Assembly (NCBI GenBank): GCA_017979445.1
Contig: CM030715.1
Location: 28,993,169 to 29,057,168, forward strand
Length of the DNA stretch: 64,000 nucleotides
Reading direction: 5' to 3'
Source of the DNA: Akebia trifoliata
Taxonomy: Eukaryota; Streptophyta; Magnoliopsida; Ranunculales; Lardizabalaceae
Shown: in pieces, positions 1 to 11,406 of the stretch
How the letters are laid out: the number at the start of each line of letters is the position of its first letter
Position numbering within the stretch: the first letter of the stretch is position 1
Notes under the pieces: generated by a model
The model's input: the letters and a program-made list of their open reading frames with translations, nothing else
Database searches by the model: none
Told to the model about the DNA's origin: nothing
Made by a program: the position numbers and the translations under genes

Positions 1-198
1 CATTCTAAATCACTTTTAATGGGGTTAGAAGTTTCAGATTGGGCTGATTTTTTTTTTTTTTTGATGATCTTCCTATCATAGAGATCATCCTCACAAAAAA
101 TCAGCTCAATCCAAAATTTCTAATCCATATTTTAAAATTTTATTTTCCGTCGAAAGTTTTCTTATATGTTTTCTCATATGGCCCTTGAACCTGACCCA
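1..198. mobile_element. Foldback element F1 (arm type D), cut by window start
   Basis: Right-hand half of a (TA)n-flanked foldback element. It contains the hairpin core (gctgattt ... aaatcagc around an agatcatc palindrome) and ends with the arm gcccttgaacctgaccc followed by a TA tract. It closely resembles the right half of the complete element at 2283-2696. No coding capacity. Confidence 0.75.
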
Positions 199-207
199 TA
201 TATATAT

Positions 208-560
208 GGGAAATGTTCAGCAACAAACATTTTGGCAAAACATTTTTCAAAACATGGGTTAGAGGTTTTGGAATGGGCTGATTTTCGGTAAGGATGATCT
301 CTACGGTGAGGAGATCATCATAACAAAAAATCAGCCCATTCCAAAACTTCTAGCCCCAGTTTACAAGCTGAAAAATCGTGGACCGTCCATTTTTTGTAAA
401 CCATTTTTGATGGGGTTAGAAGTTTTGGAATGGGCTGATTTTTGGTGATGATGATCTCCTCACCGTAGAGATCATCCTCACCAAAAATCAGCCCATTCCA
501 AAAACTCTAACTCATGTTTTGAAAAATGTTTTGCCAAAATGTTTGTTGCTGAACGGGACC
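208..560. mobile_element. Foldback element F2 (arm type A)
   Basis: A 353-bp element between TA tracts. The outer arms are inverted copies of one another (cagcaacaaacattttgg at the left, its complement at the right). Inside are two successive hairpins, each built from gaatgggctgattttt, a gatgatct/agatcatc centre and the complementary half. They are separated by a spacer containing ggaccgtcc. Left tip gggaaatgttc and right tip (complement) ggtcccgttc differ. Structure is MITE-like; superfamily is not clear because the TSD cannot be separated from the TA tract. Confidence 0.8.
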
Positions 561-587
561 TTATATATATTATATATATATATATAT

Positions 588-951
588 GGGAAATGTTCAA
601 CAACAAACATTTTGACAAACATTTTGGCAAAACATTTTCAAATTATGGGTTAGAGGTTTTGGAATGGGCTGATTTTTGGTGAGGATGAGCCCTACAGTGA
701 GGAGATCATCATCACCAAAAATCAGCTCATTCTAAGACTTATAACCCATCAAAAATGGTTTACAAAAAATTGACGGTCCACGCTTTTTCAACTTGTAAAC
801 ATTGGCTAGAAGTTTTGGAATGGACTGATTTTTGGTGAGGATGATCTCTACCGTGAGGAGATTATCCTCACCAAAAATCAGCCCATTCCAAAACCTCTAA
901 CCCATGTTTTGAAAAATGTTTTGCCAAAATGTTTGTTGCTGAACATTTCCC
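588..951. mobile_element. Foldback element F3 (arm type A)
   Basis: A 364-bp relative of F2 with the same arms (caacaaacattttg) and two internal hairpins. Both tips are of the gggaaatgttc kind. Flanked by TA tracts at 561-587 and from 955 on. Confidence 0.8.
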
Positions 952-956
952 TAGAT

Positions 957-1034
<78 letters not shown>
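952..1034. repeat. (TA)n microsatellite
   Basis: About 80 bp of nearly pure TA with one phase slip, between foldback elements F3 and F4. Short TYR-ILE reading frames here are artefacts of the repeat. Confidence 0.95.
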
Positions 1035-1038
<4 letters not shown>

Positions 1039-1413
1039 CCCTATCCGTGGCCAACAGTTTGGCAAAACATTTTGGCAAACACTTTTTCAAAACATGGGTT
1101 AGAGGTCTTGGAATGGGCTGATTTTTGGTGAGGATGATCTCTACGGTGAGGAGATCATCCTCACCAAAAATCAGCTCATTCCAAAACTTCTAGCCCCATT
1201 TTACAAGTTGAAAAATCGTGAACCGTCCATTTTTTGTAAACCATTTTGATGAGGTTAGAAGTTTTGGAATGGGCTGATTTTTGGTGATGATGATCTCCTC
1301 ACCATAGAGATCATCCTCACCAAAAATCAGCCCATTCCAAGACCTCTAACCCATGTTTTGAAAAATGTGTTTGCCAAAATGTTTGCCAAACTGTTGGCCA
1401 CTGATCGCTACCC
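1035..1413. mobile_element. Foldback element F4 (arm type B)
   Basis: A 379-bp element with the same double-hairpin core but a different outer arm (gtggccaacagtttggcaaa and its complement). Tips are gggtccctatc (left) and gggtagcgatc (right, complement). Flanked by TA tracts. Confidence 0.8.
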
Positions 1414-1424
1414 ATATATATATA

Positions 1425-1805
1425 GGGTCCCGTTCGGCACCCTAAGTTTTACCACACACTTTAACAAACGCGTTTTGTCTTACATGGGTTAGAAGTTTCG
1501 GAATGAGCTGATTTTTGGTGAGGATGATCTCTATGGTGAGGAGATCATCCTCACCAAAAATCAGCTCATTCCAAAACTTCTAACCCCATCAAAAATGGTT
1601 TACAAAAAATGGACGGTCCACAATTTTTCAACATGTAAACATAGGGCTAAACATTTCGGAATGGGCTGATTTTTGGGGAGGATGATCTTCTAATCATAGA
1701 GATCATTCTCACCAAAAATCAGCCCATTCCAAAACTTCTAAGCCATGTAGGACAAAAAACGTTTGTTAAAGTGTGTGGTAAAACTTAGGGTGCTGAACAT
1801 TTCCC
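1425..1805. mobile_element. Foldback element F5 (arm type C)
   Basis: A 381-bp element with the shared core and a third arm type (caccctaagttttaccacac and its complement). Left tip gggtcccgttc, right tip (complement) gggaaatgttc, so the two ends are of different kinds. Flanked by TA tracts at 1414-1424 and 1806-1850. Confidence 0.8.
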
Positions 1806-1850
1806 ATATATATATATATAATATATATATATATAATATATATATATATA

Positions 1851-2262
1851 GGGTCACGATCAAGGGCCATATGAAAAAACATATGTAAAAACAATGCAAC
1901 ATTAATAAATTTTCAAAATATGGGTTAGAAGTTTCGAATTGAGTTGATTTTTTGTGAGGATGATCTCTATGATGGGAAGATCATCTGAAAAAAAAAATCA
2001 GTCCAATCTGAAACTTCGAACCCCATTAAAAGTGGTTTAGAATGTGGACCGTCGACTTTTTTTTTTCCAATTTTTGTCAATAATTTGTAAGTCACTTTTG
2101 ATGGATTTAGAAGTTTCAGATTGAGTTGATTTTTTGTGAGGATGATCTTCCCATCATAGTGACCATCCTTGCAAAAAATCAACTCAATTCAAAACCTCTA
2201 ACCCATATTTTGAAAAACCATTGTTTTTTCATATGTTTTTACATATGGCCCTTGAACCGCCC
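1851..2262. mobile_element. Foldback element F6 (arm type D)
   Basis: A 412-bp element with arm gatcaagggccatatg and its complement, a core diverged from F2-F5 (gattgagttgattttttg), and a central spacer with ggaccgtcg. Left tip gggtcacg, right tip (complement) gggcggttc. TA tracts on both sides. Confidence 0.8.
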
Positions 2263-2282
2263 ATTATATATATAGATATAGT

Positions 2283-2696
2283 GGGCGGTTCAAGGGCCAT
2301 ATGTAAAAACATATGAAAAAACAATGGTTTTTCAAAATAAGGGTTAGAGATTTTCGATTGAGCTGATTTTTTGCAAGGATGGTCACTATGATGAAAAGAT
2401 CATCCTCACAAAAAATCAGTTCAATAAAAAACTTCTAAATCCATCAAAAGTGATTTACAAATTAGTGACAAAAATTGGTAAAAAATCGACGGTCCACATT
2501 CTAAATCACTTTTAATGGGGTTAGAAGTTTCAGATTGGACTGATTTTTTTTTTTTTTTTTGGATGATCTTCCCATCAAAGAGATCATCCTCACAAAAAAT
2601 CAGCTCAATTCGAAATTTCTAACCCATATTTTAAATTTTTATTAATGTTACATTGTTTTTACATATGTTTTCTCATATGGCCCTTGAACCTGACCC
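2283..2696. mobile_element. Foldback element F7 (arm type D)
   Basis: A 414-bp sister of F6 in the opposite orientation: left tip gggcggttc, right tip (complement) gggtcaggttc, arms caagggccatatg. Followed by a TA tract to about 2715. The seventh element in 2.7 kb. Confidence 0.8.
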
Positions 2697-2970
2697 ATAT
2701 ATATATATATATATAATATTTCTTCCGAGGACAAACAATAATCCTCAAGTCAGAAAAAGAACAAACTACTATTAGGAGGAGCTTTATTTAGATTTGATTC
2801 ATAACAAACTAAAGAGACTTACATTTCTTTTCAAATCAATGTTTTTGTTTTAGACAAATCTTCTTTACATCTCCTTTAATTTCTTTCCAAAAAAAAACAC
2901 CATTTGACATTTTTGTCGTTCTTCACAATTTCTTGAGTTACAACTAGGGCCGAGTAACATCCATCCTATT

Positions 2971-5260
2971 CACTATGTGAAAACTAACATTAGTAGGAAT
3001 AAGGCCTTTAACATTGGTTTATAACTAACATTATTGTCTTTTAACGTCACCTCTAACATTAGTTAGACTAACATCTTAAATGCAAGGTTATAACGTCAGT
3101 TATAAACCGACGTTATATTTTTGGAATAATGTCGGTTTTTGATATACTGTCGTCAAAGGTAAGTCAATAATAATATATATTGTCAATAATAATAATTATA
3201 TAATGACATTATATCTAGCTTTTTTTACATAATTTTTTGTTTTTTCTCTGAACAGTGCCCTGTACATATACGATAGAAGCATAAACAATTAACTTGTTAT
3301 AGAAACAGAAACAAGCATGCAACTTGCACAAACAAAAATATATAGAAATGCAAAAAAACATGCAACCCACAACATGCTACCACCACCATCACCACAAATA
3401 GAAATGTACAAACAAAAATAGGAATGCATAAATTAATAAAAACCTAATTGCACTAGGTTACCACCACCACCTCCAAAAACAAAAAGCCATAAATAGAAAC
3501 TTACAAACTCATGTTTAAATACGTTGATTTCAAAATATTAGTTTTTAAGGCTATAAAAAGTACTAATTACATTCTAAGGTTCTTAACTATATAAGTTAGT
3601 CTGTTATATGTTCACAAACTATACATATATATTTGCTAGAAACTCATAAAAGTAAAGAAAAACTAATCTAGATAAAGTAACAAGCACACACAAGAAACAC
3701 CAAAATTTTAACGTGAAAAAACCTTCCAATAAGGAGGGAAAAAATCATGGGACAAACCGACAACAAATCACTATATCGAAATACAGAGTACAAAAGGTCA
3801 AGGGCGGAGCTAGTAAGGAGCTGGTGGGGGCAATTGCCCCCACAGAACTTTGAGACACCCCTATATTTTTAACTAATTACGTGTCCCATTTGTCTCCACT
3901 CCCTCACCTCTCTCCCCATTTGCCCCCACACCCTCCTCTCCCTCCAATTTTTTCCCCCACACCCTCACCTCCCTCCGATCATATTTTCTAGCACAAATAA
4001 TTTTCCCACCATTCAAGTTCTTCAACTATACAACAAACCATAGTTTGCCCCCACTACAAGAAAATCCTGGCTCCGCCCCTGCAAAAGGTTCCCCACATCT
4101 TAACTTGAGTTTTACAAGCAATTGAAGAAAACAATTCTCTTGCCCCATCAAAATTCTATCAAATTGACTTTTCAAATTTCTTCTTTACCCCTCATTAATC
4201 GATCTCTTTTATTTAATCAATTACGCTTACACCCTTTCTAAAAGTCTCTTGCTAGATTCCTCGGAATACATCAATTCATGGATCCACCTCCTTAAATCAC
4301 TTAAGCCAAAATTTATAACTCACAAACTCATAAAGTCCAATAAATAAATATTCTTCATATCAACTCTTTAAAATTTTACTTAAAGAGTTATTTAATTACC
4401 GAATTCCCAAAAATCTGATTTTTCTTACTAAATTATCATTTTAGACTCAATAAAATGTTTTACTCATGAAATCTAAAGTCGGGTCTTCACAGAGAGACCT
4501 CCGACAATCATTGTAAAATGTTATTAAAATGAGTTTTAAATCTCAAATATGTTGCTTCCAACTGAACCAAAAAAGATATGCATTGTCTAAGAGATCATAC
4601 ATGTCTGTCGATCTATTTGGCCAACGAAATCGTAAGATTCTTCAATGTACAAAGGCCAACTTAGGGTTTCTTCGATGTACAAAGGCCAACTTAATGACAT
4701 ACCTAGGGTTTGTGTATTCTATGAATGAGAGAGACTGTGGTCATGAGGTCATGAAAGGGGGAGTTGTAGAAGAGGATCACGAGGTGTGAGAGGGTTTAGT
4801 AAAATGAGAGAGCAAGAAATGAAAGGCAGAATGTGAAAGAGGGTTCAAGAGAGTGGGAGAATGCAAGAGAGATAGAAAGAGATAAAGGAGAGGGAAAATG
4901 CGAGAATAAAAGGAGTAACAAAGCTTGGTAGAATGAGAGAGAACGAGAGCTTAGGAGACAAGAGTTTGGGATGAACAGTTCGACATAAAGTGAAAGAATA
5001 AGGCGCTAAAGCCCTAATTTTTAAAACAGATTATAACATCGGTTTTACTTGAAACTGATGTTATACGTTTTTATAACGTCAATTTTAATCAAACTGACGT
5101 TATATATAATGTCCAAAAAAATCGAAAATGCCACCATATATAACGTCAGTTTTAATTATAATAAAAATCCAAAATTTTCAAGAATGCCACCGCATATAAC
5201 GTCGGTTTTACTAAAACCGACATTATAATCATATATAATGTCCATTTTTCTAACAATCGA
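2971..5260. mobile_element. CACTA-like non-autonomous remnant
   Basis: The left end reads cactatgtgaaaac, a CACTA-type terminus. The subterminal region (2990-3150) and the right part (5031-5245) hold many copies, in both orientations, of a motif near ataacgtcggttttact, as in En/Spm-like elements. A matching right terminus was not found, so the right boundary is approximate. Between them is AT-rich DNA without recognisable transposase, and a hAT MITE has inserted at 3799. The 86-residue frame at 4529 is not supported by anything else. Confidence 0.5.
3799..4081. mobile_element. hAT-type MITE with 8-bp TSD
   Basis: A 283-bp element bounded by perfect 8-bp duplications CAAAAGGT (3791-3798 and 4082-4089). 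Terminal inverted repeats are caagggcggagctag and the complement of cctggctccgcccctg. The interior is pyrimidine-rich and non-coding. TSD length and the GGGCGGAGC terminus are typical of hAT elements. Confidence 0.85.
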
Positions 5261-5944
5261 CACCATATCGGGTTTTTATTTATTTATTTATTTGCACTTT
5301 TTGGCTACATGCACTAATCCAAATTTCTCTACAGAATTTCTCAAAAACTTCTGTCATTTACTTTTGATCACATTTTCTAACAAAAAAATTAAACCTAATA
5401 AGAATTTGAGTCCTTCTACATTCGAACTTCTTAAAGTTGAGGTTATCTCCTAATTAGTTGATTTCTTTTGAATCTCAACTTCTTAATTGGGTGAGATTTG
5501 AAATTATTTTACTGTCACATGTACAACAATTTGTTTAATACGTTTTTAAGTCGTATAAGATCTCATCCTTGATTTTCAGAGACAAATTCATAATTGCCTA
5601 AATAATGAATTGCACGTGGGATTATTTACCTTTGAGAATATAGAACGGTTTTCATCGAGATATACAAATTTAGATTTATCAAGATTGAGACGATTCCCTA
5701 ATGGGAACGAACAATGACGAGATCTTATGAAATTAATACTTCATATTATTTTAATTATCTTACCCTCACAAGATTTTTTATTTATTTTTATAATACAGTG
5801 TCTTGACTTATGTCCGAGTAGGGGGATCGGATGAGCCAGGGCTAGAACCAAGGCATATGGGACCCTCCCACGGGCACGTGCAACACCCGCTCATCACACA
5901 CACCATATAAGTGAGTGAGCGTCCTCGTGAGTGGCCTCAAGGAT
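5261..5944. other. Gene-free stretch
   Basis: AT-rich with no supported gene. A short GC-richer block at about 5810-5940 stands out in composition and may be a fragment of an interspersed repeat, which I cannot name. Confidence 0.5.
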
Positions 5945-6315
5945 ATTTTTTATTTTTTATCAGTAAGTCGGGGCTAGAAAGGGCTCCACCCTTTCATTAA
6001 AATAAATTAGGAGGTTACAATCGAAGGAAGTTACAGGTTAAGTCCTCTAAAAAAATATGCGGGAGAGAATAAGGAACATTAACATGATCATCTGAAAAAA
6101 TAAAAGCCTGAGAACATTAACATGAACATTAACAAGGAAAATGTGTTTTCATGACAGGGATATTTGCTCATTGATGCAATTGATCGCATATAAGGAATTA
6201 GAGTTAACCACTACTCTTGGCCAACATTTCTACAGAGCTGATTTCATACCCTCTAGGTTGGCATGGAGCTCAAGAGAGGGAACATCATTAAGATGAGACT
6301 TACCCAATCCAACAA
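5945..6315 (-). pseudogene. LINE 3' end, antisense: RNase H C-terminal part and tail
   Basis: Read on the minus strand this segment gives the C-terminal half of a plant LINE RNase H domain (motifs like LELHANLEG and NSLYAINCINEQ), then a stop and a 3' end with a decayed A-rich tail (seen as T-rich at 5945-5960). It continues the LINE at 7961-9240; an LTR-like insertion lies between. Stops and frame breaks show it is dead. Confidence 0.65.
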
Positions 6316-7960
6316 TGTCACACCCTGATTTTTGGAATCTAGGAATTGGTCTCTGATCCATTGTCCAACCCGCAGTTCAAAATCCAGATTGTGAAAATAA
6401 AATTAAAAAAATAAAAATAAAAATAAATTGACAATTTTCACATTTTTTGCATGAATATAATACTCATGCTCATCAAATATAAGAGTTAATTTTTTTTCTT
6501 ACAAAAAGAAAAAAGCCTAATCATATGATTTCTTTTCTAATCCTCATACATTCACAATAAAATCATGAAGCCCTCAATCTTGGGTTCTCTAATCTTTGTC
6601 GTCCTCAATCAATTAAATTTGGAATATTGAAAGGATGAGGGATGAAGTCCAAGGAAAGCATTACATTCTTCTTCTAATAATTCAATAATAATATAAAATT
6701 AAGAGCAAGTGGTATAATAACAATGAAATAATATAATTAATTCAACACTTCATAAATAATAAAATCACATAACAATTTTCTTATCCCTCATTTTAGTCAT
6801 TTTATCCCAAGTTTGGCTAAACCACCATATTCAATTTGGCCATTTTATCCTTAGTCTGGCAAAACCGCAACTATCCCATTCTAAGGCCTTTCTCGAGGGC
6901 TTTAGGGTTTTACACCCAAGGGCCTACACCCATCTTGCACCACACACACATCAATTTTCTCATAATCACATGAAGTACCACACATTCATTTCATGACTCA
7001 TGCAATGATCACAACCTTATTATTGTATAAATTTTCACTCATTTGATGTTTAAGAAAATAACAGTTATAATCATTTCAAGCTAGTAATCCTACTCATTCT
7101 TATTAACAATTAACTTTTATAATATTCTTTCATTTTTTTCATATTAAAGAAACATAAATTAAAAATATTATAATTTACTCAACTATATCACCAATTCCCC
7201 TACTATTATTATTCTTTAACATACAAGCGAGTACTCTTTCATCTCATATTATTAATAAATCATAAGAAAAAAAAAGATGTTAAACTTACCAAAATTTTTT
7301 ACATATATTTTTTTTGAAGTCCAATTTCTCTTTATAGCACATATCATTTCTTGATTTCCTTCTAGCACTTCGAAGTTGAACAAATAGATAGAGAGATGAC
7401 AATATGATGAGATATATGATAAATGAGATAAAAATGTGAAAGAAAATAGGTGGATAGATTGCAGGGTACCCCTAAAGATAAGTTAATTTATTTAAATCAA
7501 TTTAAAATGAAAACAAAAAATCTAGGATTGCTATGTGTTCTTCTCTAAGCTTCCCACCCTCAATTTTTTTATTTATTTCTTTAGTAGGTTCCCCCATTCT
7601 TGCTCATAAATAATTTAAGATAATTTTGAGGATATCAAATAAAATTTTTCTAAGAAGATTAAGCCTATTAAAATAAATTTGAATTAAAAAAAAAAACTTC
7701 AACGGAAAGAGAAAATATTTCAATTTATTTTCAATGATTATATTTTCACACCCTGATCAATGGTGAGACACCCCCACCTTCTAAAATTACCTTTCAATCA
7801 ATATTAAATTACTTTTAGGTCCTATATTAAAATCTTTGAGATATCGTTCACTACAAATATGTCATGCTTACAAATTTTACTATTACTAAACCTAAAATAC
7901 CCTCCAAGTTAAATAACTAAAAATGATAATGGACTAGATTCACAAGACTTCGGGCAAAAA
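6316..7960. mobile_element. Putative gypsy-type solo LTR inserted in a LINE
   Basis: About 1.64 kb that interrupts the RNase H domain of the antisense LINE. It starts tgtcacaccctgattttt, a terminus known from plant Ty3/gypsy LTRs, and its interior carries the 'gggcctacaccca' type of sequence found in such LTRs. I could not find a clean TSD, and the right boundary (near 7950-7960) is inferred from where the LINE resumes. No coding capacity seen. Confidence 0.5.
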
Positions 7961-9240
7961 AAAAATCTACTCATATGGTCTTTTCCCACGATTCCAAAGC
8001 CGTTACCAACATTAGATATCGAACCATTTGTGTTTAGTTTGAGAAAGCCCTCATCAGAAACCACCATTTCAGAATAATTTGGCAGCTAATGAGGTTATTG
8101 AGACAGCCCCAACACCGCAAGGTCTCCTCTTCTGAAGAGTTGGAAATATCCTTTCCTTCAAAGGTCATTTGCATATCACGCTGGATCAGATTAAGGAGCT
8201 GGCGAGAATTCAATTATTTGCCTTCGAATTACTTACTATTCCTTTCTTTCCAAAGGGAGTAAATGGTTAAACAAAAAGTCATTATAACAATCTTCTTCAT
8301 ACCTTTGGGGATGGGGAAATCACTGATGAATTTTGCTTCGTCACTAGCCGAGCCTACTTCAGATTTTTCAATTCTACAATGTTGGAGAATTTCCACCCCA
8401 AATGCTGCTGCTGTAGGCACACTTTAATAAGATATGATTGTTGTCTTCACAGTTGCAGCGACAAAGAGAACATCTCGAAATCAAATATCATTCCACGTTT
8501 CTTGAGGTTCTCCACAGTAAGGAGTCTATCTCTCACCCCCGTCCATGCTATGAAGGAGTATCCAGGAGCCACATAATCATTTCAAACCGCTCTAGACCAT
8601 GGTACAGTAAGATTTTTTTTTCTCTTATAATCTCCCAAGCAGATTTGTACGTGAAAGCACCCGAGGTTGTTCTTGTCCAAACAATCGACTCCTCCTCATT
8701 CGGCCAAGGAGGACTATGCTCTCTAACCTTGTTGCATATAGTAACTAGGCACAGATCATCGTTCACTAGATTCTTCCACCCATTGAGATCAGCAAACTCA
8801 CTAACCAACGCATTAAAGTGACTGTTCATTTGAAATATCGGTCTTCGACCAAACTGATGAATCAATGATCTTCCAACCAGCCATGGGTCTTTCCAAAAAA
8901 AGTAAACTGACCAATCCCAATAATAAATCTGATATTTCTAGCAGTAATATCCCTCATTTTCATAATGCCTCACCGTCCAAAAAAAGTTTCATAATGCTCC
9001 ATTTAACCGGATGGAAAGAATTATTTAATGAAGGACCACTCCATAGAAACCGATTGAGGATGGACTCGATTTTATTAATCACTCCCTTAGGAAATGCAAA
9101 ACAAGAGGATCGATATATTTTAAAAGAAAATAAAAAAGGCTTGATCAACTCTAATCTTCTCGCAAAGGATAGAAAGTGGGATTTCCTTCCCTCAACTCTC
9201 TTAAGGATTTTTTCAATTATGAATTAATTATCTTGATCAA
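7961..9240 (-). pseudogene. LINE reverse transcriptase C-terminus, zf-RVT and RNase H start, antisense
   Basis: On the minus strand, in order: end of a LINE reverse transcriptase (FPKGVINKIESILNRFLWSG near 9010-9100), the connecting region (NGWKNLVNDDLCLVTICNK, then WTRTTSGAFTYKSAWEII near 8640-8690), a zf-RVT-like region with CRCNCEDN-type cysteines near 8430-8470, then LWKERN near 8230 and the first strand of RNase H (FLKLNTNGS near 8045). Frameshifts and stops occur between these pieces. Copy is 5'-truncated near 9240. This was a non-LTR retrotransposon that copied itself by target-primed reverse transcription; it is no longer functional. Confidence 0.8.
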
Positions 9241-10070
9241 GGAAGCTCAATCATAAGGATTATAGAGTAAAACTTGATTTTGTCGTAACAGATAGATGAG
9301 TGACATTGAAGCTGGAAATATTAGACACCCTAAGTAATTTTTAAGAGTGATGTTAAATGGACGTTGTTTTTTGTCGACGCCCCTTTCTCTCTTCTGTCCA
9401 TAGTGAAAAAAAGAAAACTTTTTTATTTGATTCTCTTGTGAGACTCAAAAACATGATCCGATGCAATGGAGTTGTAGAGGACAAAATTATAAAAACTTAA
9501 AATAAAAAAAAAAGTTATTTTATGCAGTTAAATTTAATTTTTAAATTTGGGTGTTCGTGGCCATCCATTTTCAACACCATGGATCAAAATTGAAAAACAA
9601 TCTTTTTTTAATATTAATATTTTCATGAAATCTAAAACACTATGTTATTTGATTGTCAATGTGATAATAAATGACCCAATAACGTTTTTTAAGATTTGAA
9701 ATCCAAAAAAAATAAATATATGAGTAGTAATTAAGAAAAAGAAACTCTTTTTATTGCTCATGCCATTGGTGGTAGATATCAAATGTTTGTTAGGCTGTGA
9801 GCCAACACGTCGTAGAGGGTGGGCCCAAAAACTGAGTCGCATCACTCAATTTCTAACCATAGACTTGATTATAAAACACTACTTCCAAATCAATGATAAA
9901 ACAGTCAAAATCATTAATGTGCATCAACAACTAAAAAATTATGCTACGTGGCAGTTACGCATATAGGAATTTTTGTGCATCGGATAAAGGTTTGGGGTAC
10001 CACAAACTTAGCCCAAGGAACCTTAGTAAAGGTAAAATCCTTACTAACTTAGTAAGGCTAGTTTGGACTC
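9241..10070. other. Gene-free stretch with dispersed repeat
   Basis: No supported gene. The part at about 9450-9620 (catgatccgatgcaatgg ... gttgtagaggacaaaatt) is related to 45,290-45,480 and more distantly to 15,100-15,220, so it is a dispersed repeat of unknown class. The short frames at 9645 (minus) and 9754 (plus) have no support. Confidence 0.4.
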
Positions 10071-10074
10071 TTCA

Positions 10075-10228
10075 AAAGTTATCTGCGAAGCTGATGAGCC
10101 AATTGCATGAAGCCATGTGTTTTTGGATTTTGGATGTAGAAGCTGAGCCGAAGGACCCTTAGTAAGGGTAGTTGAACTCTTCAAAATTTATATGCGAAGC
10201 TGATGAGCCAATTACATGATGCCATGTG
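10075..10228. repeat. Imperfect direct repeat, about 99-bp period
   Basis: The segment ttcaaaagttatctgcgaag..ccatgtgt at 10,075-10,121 recurs as ttcaaaatttatatgcgaag..ccatgtgt at 10,174-10,228. Both contain gctgatgagccaatt. Neighbouring cttagtaagg motifs are found at other repeats in the window (e.g. 45,230-45,270). Confidence 0.7.
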
Positions 10229-10584
10229 TATTTTAAAAAAAAAAAAAAAGCAAATAATGTCAAGCAATTATTTGAGTGAATTCTTTACAGCCGTGTCAGC
10301 AAAGCGCAGCCGTTTGCCCAAAATAGACAAAAACCAGTGGATAGAAAACCTCTCCCTCCCTCCTGTCCACACAACCTAATAACACAACCTTCTCGAACAG
10401 TCATGATTTAAATGATTCTAAGTCTGTACGTTGTTGACTTGCCAAATACCTACAACTGTTGATCTTTTTCTTCTAGATGCTCCAGGAAAACATCTACGAT
10501 TCTGTTCATTTGCCTCGCTCATCACGTGCTAATCCTTCTAGAATGAATAAAGATTTTTTAACCACAAATAATTCACTCATCAAT

Positions 10585-10980
10585 TTTTGACTGACGTGGC
10601 ATGGATATAGTGCATTTTTTCTCGAAAAACACAATTACATCGATTTTGTGTATATTTGATGAAAAACATATATGATTTTGTATCATGGTTTTTATCGCGT
10701 CTCGCCTCGTTCAGCTCCGATATCGAGTCGTCTTGGACGAGTTTTCCGATACGTTTGAGACGTCTTATGAGATAACTCAAAAAATATAACGTGAGACATA
10801 AAACTCGATCAAAAAAATTGGTCTCATTCAGCGCTGATACCGAGTTAACTCGGATGATACGTCTCGATCTCGGACGACTTTAAAAATCATGTCCCGTATT
10901 CGTGCCACATCAACTAAGTATTGAGCTGAGTGAAAATTTTCTAGTTAGAAAATCAGGGTTTTTCTAGAATTCATGAAAAT
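10585..10980. mobile_element. Candidate hairpin MITE (decayed)
   Basis: The left part has actgacgtggcatgga and the right part has the complementary-type gtgccacatcaacta followed by ttttctagttagaaaatcag. The right end recurs, inverted, at about 26,435-26,500 (ctgattttctaactagaaag), which marks it as a dispersed element. The interior is rich in ctcgtct/cgagtc-type motifs. No coding. Confidence 0.4.
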
Positions 10981-11040
10981 ATTTAGATTTATAAACATAG
11001 AAAAAAAAAACCTTTCTTCCTACTTGACCCAAGATGCTCA

Positions 11041-11406
11041 AAATGAATGATTATTGAAGACTTAATTTTAAAATTAAAATTCAACAATGAAAAATAATAT
11101 TTTTTTGAGAATGATTCTAATCAAAGAGTCCTTTAATAAAGAATTCGGCCCATTTAATTCCCACTTAATAAAATATTAGTCTATTAAAGATCTTTGAAAT
11201 TTTATTTTAAGAAAAATAGTTAAAAATGAATGATTATTGAAGACTTAATTTTAAAATTAAAATTCAACAATGAAAAATAATATTTTTTTGAGAATGATTC
11301 TAATCAAAGAGTCCTTTAATAAAGAATTCGGCCCATTTAATTCCCACTTAATAAAATATTAGTCTATTAAAGATCTTTGAAATTTTATTTTAAGAAAAAT
11401 AGTTAA
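11041..11406. repeat. Perfect 183-bp tandem duplication
   Basis: Two head-to-tail copies, 11,041-11,223 and 11,224-11,406, with no difference that I can see. They begin aaatgaatgattattgaaga and end taagaaaaatagttaa. Non-coding. Confidence 0.9.

Noticed and set aside
868..1121. Overlapping short frames on both strands rich in Tyr-Ile
   Set aside because: They are translations of the (TA)n tract and of the symmetric foldback arms; same content in both strands.
4529..4789. 86-residue frame as a CACTA gene
   Set aside because: Contains short tandem words (gtacaaaggccaactta) and no transposase motif.
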